From Pseudomonas sp. C2B4 (GTDB lineage: Bacteria; Pseudomonadota; Gammaproteobacteria; Pseudomonadales; Pseudomonadaceae), in contig NZ_JABFMU010000039.1 of the NCBI RefSeq assembly GCF_013359695.1, positions 1 through 61,716 of the forward strand: a stretch of 61,716 nt of DNA, given 5' to 3'. The notes under the pieces were generated by a model, which was given only the letters and a program-made list of their open reading frames with translations, was not told the origin of the DNA and searched no databases. Numbering within the stretch: the first letter of the stretch is position 1; each line of letters opens with the position of its first letter. Made by a program: the position numbers and the translations under genes. Shown here one piece after another: positions 42,482 through 51,744 of this stretch.

Positions 42482-43819
42482 ATGACGAGCACCGCTATGG
42501 AACAGGTCAGCCCGCAAACCCTGAGGAAAGTGATTGTCGCCGCCGGCATCGGCAATTTTGTCGAGTGGTTCGACTTCGCCGTCTATGGCTTCCTGGCCAC
42601 CACCATCGCCCAGCAATTTTTCCCCAGCGGCGATGCCAGTGCCGCGTTGCTCAAGACCTTTGCGGTGTTCGCCGTGGCCTTTGCGTTTCGGCCCCTTGGC
42701 GGGATTTTCTTCGGCATGCTGGGCGACAAGATCGGTCGCAAGCGAACCTTGGCGGCAACAATTCTGTTGATGGCCGCCGCCACAACCTTGATCGGGCTTT
42801 TGCCCACCTATGCCGCCATCGGGGTCGCGGCGCCGATTCTGCTGTCGCTGATTCGTTGCGCCCAGGGCTTTTCCGCCGGGGGTGAATACGCCGGCGCCTG
42901 CGCGTACCTGATGGAGCACGCACCGAATGACAAGCGCGCCTGGTACGGCAGCTTCATTCCGGTGTCGACCTTTGCCGCCTTCGCCTCGGCAGCGGTGTTG
43001 GCTTATGCGCTGGAGGCCTCCCTGTCCGCCGAAGCAATGGCCAGCTGGGGCTGGCGCCTGCCGTTCCTGGTGGCTGCGCCTTTGGGTCTTGTCGGTCTGT
43101 ACCTGCGCTGGAAGCTGGACGAGACACCCGCGTTCCAGGCGGTCACCCAGGAAAAGGACGTCGCCCACTCCCCGCTCAAGGAAACCCTGCGCAACCACGG
43201 TGCAGCGATGTGCTGCCTGGGCGCTTTTGTGTCGCTCACGGCGCTGTCGTTTTACATGTTCACCACCTACTTCACGACCTACCTGCAGGTCGCGGGCGGC
43301 CTGAGCCGCGCCACCGCGTTGCTGGTGTCGCTGATTGCCCTGATGTTCGCGGCGGCGGTCTGTCCGTTGGCCGGGCTGTACTCGGACCGGGTTGGACGCA
43401 GAAAGACAGTGATGAGCGCCTGCGCCTTGTTGATCGTGGTCGTGTATCCCGCGTTCCTGATGGCCAGTTCCGGCTCGTTCGCCGCCTCCATCATCGGCGT
43501 CATGCTGCTGGCGACGGGCGCGGTGCTGTGCAACGTGGTCACCGCGGCCCTGCTCTCGGAAACCTTCCCGACCCGAACCCGCTACACCGCATCGGCCGTC
43601 ACCTACAACATGGCCTATACCCTGTTTGGCGGTACGGCGCCGCTGATGGCGACCTGGCTGATCAGCACCACCGGCAGCAACCTGTCGCCGGCCTTCTACC
43701 TGATGCTGGTGGCCTTGCTGGGGCTCGCGGGTGGCTTGGCCTTGCGGGAGACTTCGCGGATTTCCCTGCATGACGTGCCGACGGAAGAGAAAGTTTCCGC
43801 GAAAGCAATCGAGGCCTGA
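42482..43819 (+). CDS. MFS transporter of the metabolite:H+ symporter (MHS) family
   Basis: 445 residues with 12 membrane helices. The MHS hallmark at the start is VAAGIGNFVEWFDFAVYGFL, and motif A reads GMLGDKIGRKRTLAATI. ProP, ShiA and KgtP belong to this group, which imports osmolytes, shikimate or dicarboxylates by proton symport. The ATG at 42482 follows GAGG; the frame from 42419 is not used. It lies 136 bp after the AraC gene on the same strand and might be part of its regulon together with the dehydratase. Confidence 0.88.
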   Translation: MTSTAMEQVSPQTLRKVIVAAGIGNFVEWFDFAVYGFLATTIAQQFFPSGDASAALLKTFAVFAVAFAFRPLGGIFFGMLGDKIGRKRTLAATILLMAAATTLIGLLPTYAAIGVAAPILLSLIRCAQGFSAGGEYAGACAYLMEHAPNDKRAWYGSFIPVSTFAAFASAAVLAYALEASLSAEAMASWGWRLPFLVAAPLGLVGLYLRWKLDETPAFQAVTQEKDVAHSPLKETLRNHGAAMCCLGAFVSLTALSFYMFTTYFTTYLQVAGGLSRATALLVSLIALMFAAAVCPLAGLYSDRVGRRKTVMSACALLIVVVYPAFLMASSGSFAASIIGVMLLATGAVLCNVVTAALLSETFPTRTRYTASAVTYNMAYTLFGGTAPLMATWLISTTGSNLSPAFYLMLVALLGLAGGLALRETSRISLHDVPTEEKVSAKAIEA

Positions 43820-43829
43820 AGTGCTTTTC

Positions 43830-43919
43830 TGTGGGAGCGAGCCTGCTCGCGAATACGGTCCCTCATTCAATATTGATGTTGACTGACGCACCGCCTTCGC
43901 GAGCAGGCTCGCTCCCACA
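43830..43919. repeat. REPIN (GAGC family, TGTGGGAGC variant)
   Basis: Arms TGTGGGAGCGAGCCTGCTCG and mirror ending CTCGCTCCCACA, between the MHS transporter and the TonB receptor. The spacer contains TGATGTTGACTGACGCACCG, like the copies at 1 and 15361. Confidence 0.85.
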
Positions 43920-43962
43920 ATGAACCGCGTAGGTGTTTGAAAAAAAACAAAATCGCCATGTG

Positions 43963-44020
43963 CTCCATACGTTCTTCCATACGTCGCAGTTCTTCACTGC
44001 CCGTTCTTGTCCGTATGGAG
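43963..44020 (+). promoter_or_regulatory. Leader hairpin that can mask the ribosome site of the TonB receptor gene
   Basis: CTCCATACG (43963-43971) and CGTATGGAG (44012-44020) are perfect complements; the second contains the ribosome site GGAG nine bases before the ATG at 44029. A second upstream copy, TTCCATACG (43975-43983), could pair with the same strand. Inside lies a perfect hairpin GCAGT-TCTTC-ACTGC (43986-44000). The arrangement suggests translational control, or alternatively an operator with two direct and one inverted site. Confidence 0.5.
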
Positions 44021-44028
44021 TTCTCTCA

Positions 44029-46155
44029 ATGCCCTCGCCCAAATCCCTGCCCGCCGCGTTGCTGGGCCTGGCCCTTGTCTGCCCGGTGATCGCCGAGGCC
44101 GAGGGCCTGGAATTGGGGCAAGTCGTGATCGGGGCCGAGGACCCAAGCGGCGAAGACGCGACGATCGAGGACGCCAAGGCACGGCTGGATCGAGTGCCCG
44201 GTGGCACTAACGTGGTGGATATGCGCCGCCCCCTGCAGGGTCGCGTGGCCAGCAATCAGGATGTGCTGGCTTATCAACCCGGGATCTACGCCCAGTCGGC
44301 GGGCAACGAAGGGGTGAAGATCTCGATTCGCGGCTCGGGGATCAACCGCGCGCCGGGCGCCCATGCCTCGGGGCTGTACACGATGCTCGACGGCCTGCCG
44401 CTGACCGGTCCTGGCGGCACGCCCTATGAATTGCTCGAACCGCTGTGGCTCGATCATGTGGAAGTGCTGCGCGGCGCCAACGGTTTCGACAGGGGCGCCC
44501 TGGCCTTGGGCGGGGCCATCGATTACGTCAGCCACACCGGCTACAACGCCCCCAAATTGCAAGTGCGCTACGCGACGGGCAGCCATGGCTATCAGCAACG
44601 CCAGGTCAGTTCCGGGCAGGTACTGGGCGACTTGGATTACTACGTCGCGGTGACCGACGCGCAGTCCGACGGCTACCAGGACCACACGGCGAGCGAGAGC
44701 CAGGGCGTCATCGCCAATTTCGGTTATCGCTTCAACCCGAACCTGGAAACGCGCTTTTACCTGCGCTACCGCGAGACCGACAACGACCTCGCCGGACGCG
44801 TCACCCAGCATTCCATCGAGCACGACCCGCGAGCGGCCAACCCGGCTTACGTGTCGCGGGACGATAGCCGCAAGCAGCCGGGCAGCACCTTTATCGGCAA
44901 CAAGACCACGTTCTATCTCGATGACGATTCAAGCATCCAGACCGGTCTTGCCTACCACGACTATCCGATGGATTTGCGCGAGGGTCCCAACCGCTTGAAG
45001 GTGGCGTACACCGATGTCAGCGGCACCTTCGACTACAAGCGGCGCGACACGCTCTGGGGTCTGGAAAGCCACAGCACTGTGGGTCTGCGAGTGACCAAGC
45101 ACCTGCCCAACGATGGCGCCAGCGAACGGGTGCGCATCCCCACCGGCAACACCGCCGGCTATGCACCGGGCACGCACATGCGCAACTTCACCTATCAGGG
45201 CTCCGACACCGTCCTGCACCTGGGCAACGACCTGGAGATCGCCGAGGACCTGTGGCTGACCACGGGCCTGGCCGCCATTTACACCCGCCGTGAGAGCGCG
45301 GTGACTTACCCGGATGGGGGTGGCAAGACCAGCCTCAGCGACTGGGATTACGCGCCACGCCTGGGGCTGCGCTATCAAGTGACACCCGATCTGCAACTGT
45401 TCGGCAATCTCAGTCGCTCCGTCGAGGCGCCGCATCCGTGGTCGCTGATCTACAGCGCCAATCAGCGCTTCCCGGCGGGCAGCGGCCCGGCCACCGGCAC
45501 TCAGCGCGATCCGATCGAACTGCAAAACCAGACCGCGACCACACTGGAACTGGGTGGGCGCGGCGACAGCGTGGCGGGCCAGTGGAGCCTTTCCTGGTAC
45601 TACGCCCAGGTGCGCCACGAATTGCTCTCGGTGTTGCCCGACGCCAACGCCACCACGCCCTACGAACTCAACGCCAGCCCCACTGTGCACCAGGGTGTGG
45701 AAGCCAGCCTGCAGAGCAACCTGTGGTCGCGGGACGATGGCGGCCAGTTGAGCCTGCGCCAGAGCTACACCTTCAGTGACTTCCACTACCGCGACGACGA
45801 GCGTTTCGGCGACAACCGCCTGCCGGGCTTGCCGATGCACTACTACCAGGGCGAGCTGCGCTACGACTGGCCCCAGGGCTTTTTCGCCGCGCTCAACACG
45901 CAGTTGGTGTCTAAGGTGGCGGTGGACTACGCCAACAGCTACTACGCCGATCCCTACGCGCTGTTCGGCGCGACCCTGGGTTACAACGCGCCCAAGGGCG
46001 ACTGGCAGACCTGGCTGGACATGCGCAACCTGACGGACAAGCACTACGCCGCCACCGTCACCCCGGGCTACGACGACAACGGGCTGGACGCGGCACGCTC
46101 CACACCGGGCGAGGGTCTGGGGGTGTATGTCGGGGTGTCGTGGAGTTTGCTCTGA
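44029..46155 (+). CDS. TonB-dependent outer-membrane receptor
   Basis: 708 residues with a signal peptide (SLPAALLGLALVCPVIAEAE), a plug domain (SNQDVLAYQPGIYAQSAGNE, then ISIRGSGINRAPGAHASGLY and VEVLRGANGFDRGALALGGA) and a beta barrel ending in VYVGVSWSLL with a hydrophobic residue last. There is no STN signalling domain. No siderophore or cofactor genes are adjacent, so the ligand (ferric chelate, haem, cobalamin or other) is unknown. The ATG at 44029 has GGAG upstream and gives the signal peptide; the frame open from 43933 would spoil it. Confidence 0.88.
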   Translation: MPSPKSLPAALLGLALVCPVIAEAEGLELGQVVIGAEDPSGEDATIEDAKARLDRVPGGTNVVDMRRPLQGRVASNQDVLAYQPGIYAQSAGNEGVKISIRGSGINRAPGAHASGLYTMLDGLPLTGPGGTPYELLEPLWLDHVEVLRGANGFDRGALALGGAIDYVSHTGYNAPKLQVRYATGSHGYQQRQVSSGQVLGDLDYYVAVTDAQSDGYQDHTASESQGVIANFGYRFNPNLETRFYLRYRETDNDLAGRVTQHSIEHDPRAANPAYVSRDDSRKQPGSTFIGNKTTFYLDDDSSIQTGLAYHDYPMDLREGPNRLKVAYTDVSGTFDYKRRDTLWGLESHSTVGLRVTKHLPNDGASERVRIPTGNTAGYAPGTHMRNFTYQGSDTVLHLGNDLEIAEDLWLTTGLAAIYTRRESAVTYPDGGGKTSLSDWDYAPRLGLRYQVTPDLQLFGNLSRSVEAPHPWSLIYSANQRFPAGSGPATGTQRDPIELQNQTATTLELGGRGDSVAGQWSLSWYYAQVRHELLSVLPDANATTPYELNASPTVHQGVEASLQSNLWSRDDGGQLSLRQSYTFSDFHYRDDERFGDNRLPGLPMHYYQGELRYDWPQGFFAALNTQLVSKVAVDYANSYYADPYALFGATLGYNAPKGDWQTWLDMRNLTDKHYAATVTPGYDDNGLDAARSTPGEGLGVYVGVSWSLL

Positions 46156-46212
46156 GTGCCTGTTGCGGTTTGAAATCAATGAGCGAAGCCGAGTGCCAGG
46201 CGACAGCTGTCT

Positions 46213-48114
46213 CTACATTTCGACCTGTGTGCCCAACTCGATGACCCTGTTCAATGGCAACTTGAAGTACTTCAGGTTGCTGTTGGCGTTCTTGAGCAAG
46301 AACGCAAACAAGTACTCGCGCCACTTGGCCATGCCGATGCGCTTGGTCGGGATAACCGTCTCCCGACTCAGGAAATAAGTCGTGCGCATAGGGCTGAAAT
46401 CAAGTTCTGGCAAATGGCAAGCGCGCAAAGCGAGGGGAACATCGGGCTCTTCGGTAAAACCAAAGTGCAGACTGACCCGAAAGAAACCTTCGCCAAAGGA
46501 TTCAACTTCGAACCGACGGTCAACCGGTACGCGCGGGCTGTCTTCCGAGACCACGGTCAACAACACCACTTGCTCATGCAAGACCTGGTTATGCAGCAGG
46601 TTGTGCAACAGCGCATGAGGAACAGCGTCGGCCCGGGCCGTAAGGAACACCGCCGTACCTTGTACACGATGGGGAGGTTGCGTACGAAGGCTGCTGATGA
46701 AAAGCGGTAGCGGAAGCGCGGTTTCATCCAGCCGCTCAACAATAATCTTGCGCCCCCGCTTCCAGGTCGTCATCAAAACGAACAGGGCAATACCCGCAAT
46801 CACCGGAAACGCACCGCCCTGTAGAATCTTCGGTGCGTTGGCCGCGAAATACAGGCTGTCCACCAGCAGAAAGCCAAGCAACATCGGGATGGCCAACCAG
46901 CGCGGCGTTTTCCATAGCAGCAGGACGACCGCCGAGGACAAAATGGTGGTGATCAGCATGGTTCCCGTCACCGCCACCCCATAAGCGGCCGCCAAGGCGC
47001 TGGAGGACTCGAAACCCATCACCAGAAGCACGACACCGACCATCAACGCCCAGTTGACTGTGCCGATGTATATCTGCCCCTGCTCCTCGCTGGAGGTGTG
47101 CTGGATAAACATGCGCGGCACGTAACCCAGCTGAATGGCCTGGCGAGTCAGGGAGAACGCGCCGGAGATCACGGCTTGAGAGGCGATGATCGTCGCCAGT
47201 GTGGACAGCGCAACCATCGGTAACAGCGCCCAGTCAGGTGCCAGCAAATAGAACGGATTGCGCACCGCTTCCGGGTTTCCGAGGATCAAGGCGCCCTGGC
47301 CAAAGTAATTGAGCACCAGACCGGGTAAAACGAGCATGAACCAGGCACGTGAAATCGGTTTGCGACCAAAGTGACCCATGTCGGCATACAACGCTTCAGC
47401 ACCGGTCAACGACAAGACCACGGCCCCCAGTATCGCCACGCCGATACCCGGATGGACCACGAAGAATTGCACCGCCCAAACGGGATTGAGCGCTTGCAGC
47501 ACTTCGGGACGTTGCAAAATGCCGTAGACCCCAAGCGCCCCCAACACCACGAACCACAGCACCATGACCGGGCCAAACAGAATGCCGATCCGGGCTGTAC
47601 CGTGTTTCTGAATCAGGAACAACGCGACCAGCACCACCACTGACAGCGGCACTACCCAGTGCTCAATTCCATCAAACGCCAGCTCAAGCCCTTCAACCGC
47701 TGACAGCACTGAAATGGCCGGGGTGATCATGCTGTCCCCGTAAAACAGTGCCGCCCCGAACAGCCCCAGCAGAACCAGTGCTTTGCTCATGAAAGGGTAA
47801 GGTGCCGCCGCACGTCGGGCCAACGCCGTCAACGCCATGATGCCGCCTTCACCCTGGTTGTTGGCGCGCAGGACGAACAGCACATACTTGATGGAGACCA
47901 CCCAGATCAGTGACCAGAAGATCAACGACAGAATGCCCAGCACGCCGTCGTGATTGAGTTGAACGCCGTAGTGGCCGGAAAACACTTCTTTGAGCGTATA
48001 GAGGGGACTGGTGCCAATGTCCCCGTAAACCACTCCGACAGCGGCAACCAGCAAGGCCACTCCGGATGTTCTGGTTTCGGAGCCTTCTTTCGCAATGGTC
48101 ACTGACTTACTCAA
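46213..48114 (-). CDS. kup: Potassium uptake protein Kup
   Basis: 633-residue low-affinity proton/potassium symporter. The N-terminal hallmark AAVGVVYGDIGTSPLYTLKE is present near residue 25, followed by GEGGIMALTALARRA and about 12 membrane helices, then a cytoplasmic C-terminal domain (VQGTAVFLTARADAVPHALL, ending near FFRVSLHFGFTEEPDVPLAL). Length matches Kup/TrkD (about 620). The first codon is TTG at 48114 with GAGAGAAG upstream; a nearby GTG (48099) is an alternative start. Confidence 0.9.
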   Translation of the reverse strand: MSKSVTIAKEGSETRTSGVALLVAAVGVVYGDIGTSPLYTLKEVFSGHYGVQLNHDGVLGILSLIFWSLIWVVSIKYVLFVLRANNQGEGGIMALTALARRAAAPYPFMSKALVLLGLFGAALFYGDSMITPAISVLSAVEGLELAFDGIEHWVVPLSVVVLVALFLIQKHGTARIGILFGPVMVLWFVVLGALGVYGILQRPEVLQALNPVWAVQFFVVHPGIGVAILGAVVLSLTGAEALYADMGHFGRKPISRAWFMLVLPGLVLNYFGQGALILGNPEAVRNPFYLLAPDWALLPMVALSTLATIIASQAVISGAFSLTRQAIQLGYVPRMFIQHTSSEEQGQIYIGTVNWALMVGVVLLVMGFESSSALAAAYGVAVTGTMLITTILSSAVVLLLWKTPRWLAIPMLLGFLLVDSLYFAANAPKILQGGAFPVIAGIALFVLMTTWKRGRKIIVERLDETALPLPLFISSLRTQPPHRVQGTAVFLTARADAVPHALLHNLLHNQVLHEQVVLLTVVSEDSPRVPVDRRFEVESFGEGFFRVSLHFGFTEEPDVPLALRACHLPELDFSPMRTTYFLSRETVIPTKRIGMAKWREYLFAFLLKNANSNLKYFKLPLNRVIELGTQVEM

Positions 48115-48373
48115 GGGGCGCTTCTCTCAAACGACGGGAAGGAACGGCATGCCATCCTTGGGCAATACGATTGGCCAAGGCCGTTGAAGGGACGGGCGCA
48201 TGGTCGATAAAAATCGCGGCCAGTATCGTTGCGAACGAAAACAGCCATCGTAAAAAAAGCGTAAAAAGTTGAAGGTACCCAGCGTCGCCTGCGGACCGTG
48301 GTTTCAACTTTCGATTATGCGCAGAGGCTACTAGGGTGTTTACAAGACCCTTTCCAACACAGGAGCGCAGCGC

Positions 48374-49048
48374 ATGTCCAGAATCCTCTTTTTGATGTTC
48401 GCCAGCCTGGCGCTGTGCACCGGCCAGGCCATGGCGGACGGCCTCAAGATCGGCGTGATCGGCGCCGGCAAGGTCGGCGGCACGCTGGGTACGCTGTGGG
48501 TCAAGGCCGGGCACTCGGTGATGTTTTCCTCACGCCACCCCGAAGAGCTGACGGAACTGGTGAAAACCGCCGGCCCCAATGCCAAGGCAGGCACGGTCAG
48601 CGATGCCGCGACATGGGGTGATGTGATCGTGTTGAGCGTTCCCTACGGCGCCATGCCGGTGTTGTCCGAACAGCTCAAGGGCAAGCTCGACGGCAAGGTG
48701 GTGTTCAGTACCAGCAACCCCTTCAGCGGTCGAGACGGCGACGTCGGGCGCAAGGCGCTGGAGACGGGCGTCGCCTCGGCGGACCAGCAGTATTTTCCCG
48801 GCATCCACCTGGCACGCGCATTCAACGCCATCGGCTTCGCTTCAATGAAAGACCTGTCTGGCCAAGGCAAGGCGATTCCCGTGTTCGCCGACGACGCCCA
48901 GGCCCGCGACCTCGGCGCCCGCCTGGTGCGCGACGCCGGGTTTGTGCCGGTGTTTGCCCCGCTGGCGCGAGCCAACGAAGGCTTGCCGGGCGGACCGCTG
49001 AGCGGCGTCTGGAGCGAGGATGAGCTCAAGCGCAAGCTGGGTCTTTAA
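48374..49048 (+). CDS. NADP oxidoreductase, coenzyme F420-dependent family, with signal peptide
   Basis: 224 residues. A Rossmann nucleotide-binding motif (LKIGVIGAGKVGGTLGTLWV) begins near residue 24, directly after a typical signal peptide (MSRILFLMFASLALCTGQAM, A-D junction). The rest matches the NADP-dependent F420-type reductase fold: SSRHPEELTELVKTAG, DVIVLSVPYGAMPVL, LARAFNAIGF. Members bind NADP(H). A signal peptide on an NADP-binding protein is unusual, since the periplasm normally lacks NADPH. AGGAG precedes the ATG. The stop overlaps that of the convergent LysR gene. Confidence 0.85.
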   Translation: MSRILFLMFASLALCTGQAMADGLKIGVIGAGKVGGTLGTLWVKAGHSVMFSSRHPEELTELVKTAGPNAKAGTVSDAATWGDVIVLSVPYGAMPVLSEQLKGKLDGKVVFSTSNPFSGRDGDVGRKALETGVASADQQYFPGIHLARAFNAIGFASMKDLSGQGKAIPVFADDAQARDLGARLVRDAGFVPVFAPLARANEGLPGGPLSGVWSEDELKRKLGL

Positions 49049-49935
49049 CCGGCCTTGCCAAACGCCGCCTTGGCAAAGTCCATGAAACTGCGAAGCTTGG
49101 GTGTCAACCGACGGTCAGGGGCATACAACAGGTTCATCGGGGAAACCGGCACGGTGTAATGGGGCAGAAGATTCACCAGGGTTCCACTTCTCAGCGCGTC
49201 CTTGACCAGCTCCAACGGCAGCAGCACCACACCCAGCCCCGCCACCGCGGCGGCCAGCAACGGATCGCCCTGATTAATCGTCAATCTGCTTTTGATCGGC
49301 ACATCGATACACCCCTCCGGCCCTTCGAGGCTGATGTGCGAGCGCCCGTCCGAATAGGCAAACGCCAGGCATTCATGCTCCTGAAGATCCCAGGGTGTGG
49401 TGATGGGTGGTCGGCGCGCCAGATAGGCAGGTGCGGCACACAGCACCATCTGGTAAGGCGCCAGCGGCAATGCTTTCAAACCGCTGTCCGCCAGCTCGCC
49501 GATTCGAAACACCACGTCATAGCCACCCTCGACCAGGTCAACGAGTTCGTTGGATAACGTCAAATCCACGGACACCTGCGGATACCTGACCATGTATTCC
49601 AGCAAGCGAGGCGACAAGGTGCTCACGCCGAACGTGACCGGCGCATTGATCCTGAGGCGGCCGCTGGGCACGCCCCGGGTCACGGCGGCCATTTCCTCGG
49701 CGGCGTCCACATCGGCCAGAATCATCTTCGCCCGCTGATAGAACGTGCGGCCAAAATCGGTGAGGCTCTGTTTGCGGGTCGTTCGATTGAGCAGGGAGAC
49801 GCCCAAATGCTGCTCAAGCATTTTGACCTGCTTGCCCACCAATTGCGGGGACAGGTTGAGCTCGTCCGCCACCGCACTGAAGGAGCCCAGCTCCACCGCT
49901 TTGACGAAGGTGGCCATCAAGGTGAGGCGATCCAT
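49045..49935 (-). CDS. LysR-family transcriptional regulator
   Basis: 296 residues. HTH: LMATFVKAVELGSFSAVADE then LNLSPQLVGKQVKMLEQHLG; effector domain from about residue 90 (RLRINAPVTFGVSTLSPRLL). This subgroup (CrgA-like) often controls a nearby oxidoreductase. It is divergent from the zinc-type alcohol dehydrogenase gene at 50114, with three TAGGCTTT-like sites between, and converges on the NADP-binding protein gene. Confidence 0.88.
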   Translation of the reverse strand: MDRLTLMATFVKAVELGSFSAVADELNLSPQLVGKQVKMLEQHLGVSLLNRTTRKQSLTDFGRTFYQRAKMILADVDAAEEMAAVTRGVPSGRLRINAPVTFGVSTLSPRLLEYMVRYPQVSVDLTLSNELVDLVEGGYDVVFRIGELADSGLKALPLAPYQMVLCAAPAYLARRPPITTPWDLQEHECLAFAYSDGRSHISLEGPEGCIDVPIKSRLTINQGDPLLAAAVAGLGVVLLPLELVKDALRSGTLVNLLPHYTVPVSPMNLLYAPDRRLTPKLRSFMDFAKAAFGKAG

Positions 49936-49968
49936 TGGAAACCCTGTGTTTCTAGTGTTGCGCCATCG

Positions 49969-50059
49969 TAGGCCTTTATCCGGGTCAGGCCAAAGCCTAA
50001 ATTGACGGCCACGACACCGAGGCGCCCGGACACATCCGGCGCGAACGGGTCTAGGCTTT
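49969..50059. promoter_or_regulatory. Three TAGGCTTT-type sites, candidate LysR operator
   Basis: TAGGCCTTT (49969-49977) and AAAGCCTA (49992-49999) face each other, and a further TAGGCTTT lies at 50052-50059, between the divergent LysR and oxidoreductase genes. Confidence 0.45.
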
Positions 50060-50070
50060 CACGGGGTTTC

Positions 50071-50090
50071 AGGCCGGCAGATACCGGCCT
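50071..50090 (+). promoter_or_regulatory. Hairpin just upstream of the oxidoreductase gene
   Basis: AGGCCGG (50071-50077), six-base loop, CCGGCCT (50084-50090): a seven-pair stem ending 23 bases before the ATG at 50114. It may be a leader element or part of the operator region. Confidence 0.35.
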
Positions 50091-50113
50091 CATCAATGAC
50101 AGAAGAGGTAAAC

Positions 50114-51103
50114 ATGGCACGCATTGTCAGAATTCATGAATACGGTGACGCAAGCGTTTTGAAACTGGAGGCGGTGGATGTGCCTGCGCCTGCGCCGGGC
50201 GAAGTGCAAATTGAAGTCAAAGCCTTTGGCTTGAATCGGGCAGAAGTCATGTTCCGCAATCACGCCTACCTGCAGGAAGCGCAATTTCCCAGCCGCCTGG
50301 GTTATGAAGCGGCGGGTGTCGTGTCGGCCGTCGGCGCCGGCGTCACCGATTTCAGCGTCGGCGATGCAGTCAGCGTAATTCCACCGCTGGACATTGCGCG
50401 CTGGGGCACTTATGGCGAACTGGCGAACGTGCCCGCCCACCTCACGGTCAAGCACCCGCAAAACCTTTCCTTCGAGCAAGCGGCGGCGTCCTGGATGCAA
50501 TACGTCACCGCATGGGGCGCACTGGTCGAACAGGCCAGGCTTCAGAAAGATGATTTCGTGCTGGTCACCGCCGCGTCCAGCAGCGTCGGGTTGGCCGCCT
50601 TCCAGATCGCCAAAAAGGTCGGCGCCACCGCGATTGCCGTGACCCGCACCCGCGCAAAAAAACAGGCACTGCTGGAAGCCGGAGCGGCCCATGTCATCGT
50701 CAGCGATGAAGAAGATATCGTCGAAGCAGTCATGGCGTTGACCGATGGCAAAGGTGCTCGCGTCGTGTTCGATCCGGTGGGCGGTCCGTCCTTCGAAGCG
50801 CTCACCCAGAGCATGGCCAAGGGCGGCATCCTGCTTGAGTACGGCGCATTGAGCCCCGAGCCCACGCCGTTCCCGTTGTTCACCGTGCTGGGTAAAAGCC
50901 TGACCCTCAAGGGCTACCTCTACTCGGAGATCGTCTCCGACCCGGCCACGTTGGCCCGGGCCAAAACGTTCATCCTCGACGGACTGGCGTCGGGCTCGCT
51001 TTCGCCGATCATCGCCAGGACGTTTACGCTGGACGATATTCAAGAGGCGCACCGGTTTCTGGAAGCTAACCAGCAGGTTGGGAAGGTTGTGGTGACGGTC
51101 TGA
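50114..51103 (+). CDS. Zinc-type alcohol dehydrogenase family / quinone oxidoreductase
   Basis: 329-residue MDR-superfamily enzyme. The GroES-like part contains VQIEVKAFGLNRAEVMFRNH and the nucleotide fold DFVLVTAASSSVGLAAFQIA with ATAIAVTRTRAKKQ. The catalytic-zinc cysteine of true alcohol dehydrogenases is replaced near residue 40 (LNRAE), so a quinone-oxidoreductase-like NADPH reductase is more likely. The ATG at 50114 follows GAGG. It is divergent from its probable LysR regulator. Confidence 0.87.
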   Translation: MARIVRIHEYGDASVLKLEAVDVPAPAPGEVQIEVKAFGLNRAEVMFRNHAYLQEAQFPSRLGYEAAGVVSAVGAGVTDFSVGDAVSVIPPLDIARWGTYGELANVPAHLTVKHPQNLSFEQAAASWMQYVTAWGALVEQARLQKDDFVLVTAASSSVGLAAFQIAKKVGATAIAVTRTRAKKQALLEAGAAHVIVSDEEDIVEAVMALTDGKGARVVFDPVGGPSFEALTQSMAKGGILLEYGALSPEPTPFPLFTVLGKSLTLKGYLYSEIVSDPATLARAKTFILDGLASGSLSPIIARTFTLDDIQEAHRFLEANQQVGKVVVTV

Positions 51104-51182
51104 GGGGTTGCGCCGGGGCTGGGTTGAGACCGGACAATGGGAAGCGCCCTGCTCCCCTGCGATCCAGCATCAACCTAACACC

Positions 51183-51276
51183 TGTGGCGAGGGGATTTAT
51201 CCCCGTTGGACTGCGCAGCAGTCCCTCTTTTTGGGGGCTGCTTCGCAACCCAGCGGGGATAAATCCCCTCGCCACA
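51183..51276. repeat. REPIN of the GGGGATTTATCCCC family
   Basis: Arms TGTGGCGAGGGGATTTATCC and mirror ending CCCCTCGCCACA in the 365-bp gap after the oxidoreductase. The rest of the gap, to 51468, shows no gene. Confidence 0.85.
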
Positions 51277-51468
51277 AATTGAGTGTCAGAACGAGTTGTG
51301 TAACTCCCGCGGGCCAATCTGCTCCAACACCCCACTCGCCCTACCCCCACCTTTAATCAATCAACCTCCAACCAAAAGCACCCAGCGGATGGAGCGATGG
51401 AAAATGAGAGCTAAGCTTCCTTCAATGTCGGGCGTATCGAGCTTCACAACAACCTCGGAGGGGAGCCA

Positions 51469-51744
51469 ATGAAACACTTCGTCCTGCTCATCGCGATCGC
51501 GTTACTGACCACGGCCTGTCAGAGCACCGATGAATACGGCATCACCCGACTGGATAACTGTACCTGCTACAAATCGCCCGAGGGCCAAGCACTGAAACCC
51601 TCGCAAATGGCATGGAAAGACTCCGACAAGCTGCAGGAACAATTCTCACATTGCGTTTGCAGAGCTTTGATTGATCTGAAGAAGGTTGATGATCCCAGCA
51701 AGTTTTTTGTGCCTGGGACGGAAATAAAAACGGAGCTGAAATAA
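51469..51744 (+). CDS. Small lipoprotein, cysteine-rich
   Basis: 91 residues with a lipoprotein signal (KHFVLLIAIALLTTACQSTD; lipidated cysteine at residue 17). Four further cysteines occur in the mature part (DNCTCYK and HCVCRALI), a CxC...CxC pattern that could form disulfides or bind metal. GGAGGGG lies before the ATG. I do not recognise a named family. It marks the start of a less GC-rich stretch. Confidence 0.72.
   Translation: MKHFVLLIAIALLTTACQSTDEYGITRLDNCTCYKSPEGQALKPSQMAWKDSDKLQEQFSHCVCRALIDLKKVDDPSKFFVPGTEIKTELK

Noticed and set aside
42476..43918. 480-residue minus-strand frame
   Set aside because: Shadow of the MHS transporter that runs into the REPIN; no family text.
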